Below are positions 62,587 through 64,000 of a DNA stretch of 64,000 bases, piece by piece. Positions within the stretch are counted from its first letter, which is position 1. Every line of letters starts with the position of its first letter. Made by a program: the position numbers and the translations under genes. The stretch comes from an uncultured Eggerthellaceae bacterium (GTDB lineage: Bacteria; Actinomycetota; Coriobacteriia; Coriobacteriales; Eggerthellaceae). The DNA lies in NCBI GenBank assembly GCA_937892845.1, contig CALBGP010000029.1, forward strand, positions 1 through 64,000, in the 5' to 3' direction. A model generated the notes under the pieces. That model was given only the letters and a program-made list of their open reading frames with translations, was not told where the DNA came from and did not search any database.

Positions 62587-63753
62587 TTACGGATTGCACT
62601 GTTTGCAGGGCGAATAGCCTTCCGAAATAAGCTCGTCGCGCGTGGCTGTGGCCTCTTGCTTGTTGTCGTCGGCTATGTCGTCGACCGAAGAGCAGGTCGG
62701 GCGGTGAAATTTCATGCTCTTGGTGTTGAGCACGTATTCTTGCGACCCATATGAGGTGGCCGAGTCTCCCTCGGAACCCGTGCCGTTGCTGGGATTCGTT
62801 GCATCGCTCGAACCGGATGCGTTGTTTGCCTGGTTGGTTTGGCTATTATTGGCATCGCCCTTCCAGGTCGTATTATTTGTGCTCTCCGAGCGAGCATTTC
62901 CATTGGGGCTTTTGGTGGATGCACCGCTGGCTTCTTTGCCAGTCGCGTTCGGCGCTGCGCCCGCGCCGGTAGCGGTTGCCTCGCCGCTGGTCGCCACATG
63001 TGGCACGTCGCTCGACTCCCGACTTTTGCCCGTGACGTAATCGATTTTCACGCCGGGTTCTACGTTGTATACAAACACGTTGAAGCGAACGGCCTGCCCG
63101 CCATCCTCGACCGATTCCGCTTCCATCTGCACGCCGCGTGCTACGAGGTCGTTCGCGGCAAAAATGGGCGTCACGCGATAGAGCACATGGTTACCCGTTT
63201 GCTTCACGTAATTGGCCACGATGTTTTCGTAATAAGTCATGCCAACAGAATTCATGGTGCGCGTGCCCGTGATGAGGTTTTTCTCGTTGGCGTCTTCTCC
63301 GCAAAGCTGATGCGCGATTAGGTGGCTGCGATTGTAGAGCATTTCCTGGTCAACGAAGTCGTAGCGGTGCTGCTCCCAGCCGCTTGGGTGCACCTGCGAA
63401 ATGTCGCCGCGAGGCGCGTTGCTCAGCGTGTCGGTACCGATGCGCGCGAATGCCACGCCGCAACGCCCTTCGAAATCGAGGTCGGAGAATTCCATGAATG
63501 CGCCGCGTTTGAAGTCGTCGTTGGTAAAGCCTGGCTCGCCGTTGTTGACGTCAATGCAAAGCGCGCCCGAGTATTCGGGAATGTCGGCAATCTGCGCGGC
63601 GGCGGGGTTGCTCGTTTGGGCGCCGCTGAAAGAGCTGCTCTCGCATGCGGCGAGCGGCAACGTGCAGCACAGCGCAAGGGCAATGCCGGCAAATAGCGCC
63701 GCAAAACGCGTGGGTATGGTGCGAGATTCATGCTCGCGAGAAGGTATCCGCAT
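62587..63753 (-). CDS. Secreted DNA/RNA non-specific endonuclease lipoprotein
   Basis: A 388-residue lipoprotein. The signal (FAALFAGIALALCCTLPLAAC) has a lipobox LAAC ending at Cys37. The betabetaalpha-Me nuclease domain has NRSHLIAHQLCG, with the catalytic His, and the downstream NLITGTRTMNSVGM and Asn-rich metal site, as in EndA/NucA. A Gly/Ser/Asn-rich linker follows. The last 50 residues (KFHRPTCSSV, SPCKQC) form a Cys-rich Ada-like zinc module. AGAAAGG precedes the ATG at 63753. G+C seems lower in the linker than in neighbours. It may serve nutrient DNA digestion or DNA uptake. Confidence 0.8.
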   Translation of the reverse strand: MRIPSREHESRTIPTRFAALFAGIALALCCTLPLAACESSSFSGAQTSNPAAAQIADIPEYSGALCIDVNNGEPGFTNDDFKRGAFMEFSDLDFEGRCGVAFARIGTDTLSNAPRGDISQVHPSGWEQHRYDFVDQEMLYNRSHLIAHQLCGEDANEKNLITGTRTMNSVGMTYYENIVANYVKQTGNHVLYRVTPIFAANDLVARGVQMEAESVEDGGQAVRFNVFVYNVEPGVKIDYVTGKSRESSDVPHVATSGEATATGAGAAPNATGKEASGASTKSPNGNARSESTNNTTWKGDANNSQTNQANNASGSSDATNPSNGTGSEGDSATSYGSQEYVLNTKSMKFHRPTCSSVDDIADDNKQEATATRDELISEGYSPCKQCNP

Positions 63754-63943
63754 CAAAGCGATGCCTTTCTACATTGGTTGTAATAAACGCGGGCGTTCTG
63801 TTCTCGAATTATGGGTGACCCCGCGAAGTGCGAGGGCTATTGTATCGCGCACATCGGTGCTGCAAGGGGCGTGCCACGATGATGCGATCCCATTGAGGAA
63901 ACATGTCGTGCTGGCGCAGCCGCCTTGTACGTCGGGGTGAAGA

Positions 63944-64000
63944 AAATCGCACTCTTACAGTGCGATTTCGAGTTAAAATTGCACTGTAAGAGTGCGATTT
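63944..64000. repeat. Large nested inverted repeat at the window edge
   Basis: Two 25-base arms (63944-63968, 63976-64000) match at 24 of 25 positions around CGAGTTA. Each arm is itself a palindrome with ends AAATCGCAC/GTGCGATTT. It may be an operator or a mobile-element end. Confidence 0.8.

Noticed and set aside
1..64000. CRISPR array or prophage
   Set aside because: No regularly spaced repeats of CRISPR type and no integrase, capsid or tail genes were found. The only mobile items are the IS1249-type element and the edge copy.

Overview
The window is about 60% G+C and almost entirely packed with genes. Most lie on the minus strand in short operons. Several features point to the Coriobacteriia, family Eggerthellaceae, with Slackia or a close relative the best guess. 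These are a four-gene arginine deiminase operon, a membrane-spanning LuxR regulator beside a Tat-exported flavin reductase lipoprotein, UbiE-type quinone methylation, hydrogenase maturation genes and sortase/LPXTG surface proteins. The genus is inferred; there is no rRNA here to decide it.

Layout. 1-53 looks like the end of an IS1249-type insertion sequence cut by the window edge. 118-192 is tRNA-Val(UAC), followed by a GNAT gene. 978-5935 is the arginine deiminase operon (arcA, ornithine carbamoyltransferase, arcC, YfcC-type carrier) behind a 614-bp AT-rich leader with phased repeats. 6550-10684 holds dnaX-ybaB-recR, a DedA gene and the SRP RNA. 10836-13015 holds an NSS transporter and an hsp20 gene under a perfect CIRCE operator. 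13174-18461 holds ppx/gppA-nfo and hisS-aspS. 18612-25711 holds a flavodoxin/ferredoxin protein, an M16C peptidase, a frameshifted LPXTG adhesin and a zinc-ribbon/leucine-rich protein. 25807-34113 holds PiT-DUF47 and then an operon of a RecJ-helicase fusion, a bifunctional (p)ppGpp enzyme and an MBL hydrolase. 34240-39785 holds pth, an aldolase, hypA-hypB-nadE, tatA-tatC and a small membrane protein gene. 39790-42019 holds an amidohydrolase divergent from ubiE. 42104-51120 holds an MFS carrier, an M20 peptidase, an NlpC/P60-Cna_B surface protein, the LuxR regulator and the reductase. 51570-56274 holds purM-purN-purH and a class B sortase. 56394-61036 is a polyphosphate locus: PAP plus a 39-residue membrane protein, divergent from ppk1. 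61042-62397 is an IS1249-type element whose transposase has an in-frame amber codon. 62587-63753 is a secreted nuclease lipoprotein. The last 57 bases are a large nested inverted repeat.

How the genes fit together. The arc operon converts arginine to ornithine, carbamoyl phosphate and ATP, which suits an asaccharolytic anaerobe. TatA/TatC can export the flavin reductase. The amidohydrolase/UbiE pair suggests menaquinone synthesis for anaerobic respiration. The Rsh enzyme, ppx/gppA, ppk1 and PAP together cover (p)ppGpp and polyphosphate turnover. The least ordinary items are the RecJ-helicase fusion with its cysteine-rich linker, the 39-residue gene after PAP, the NlpC/P60-Cna_B protein, the LuxR/reductase pair with palindromes on either side, and the hairpins between the arc genes.
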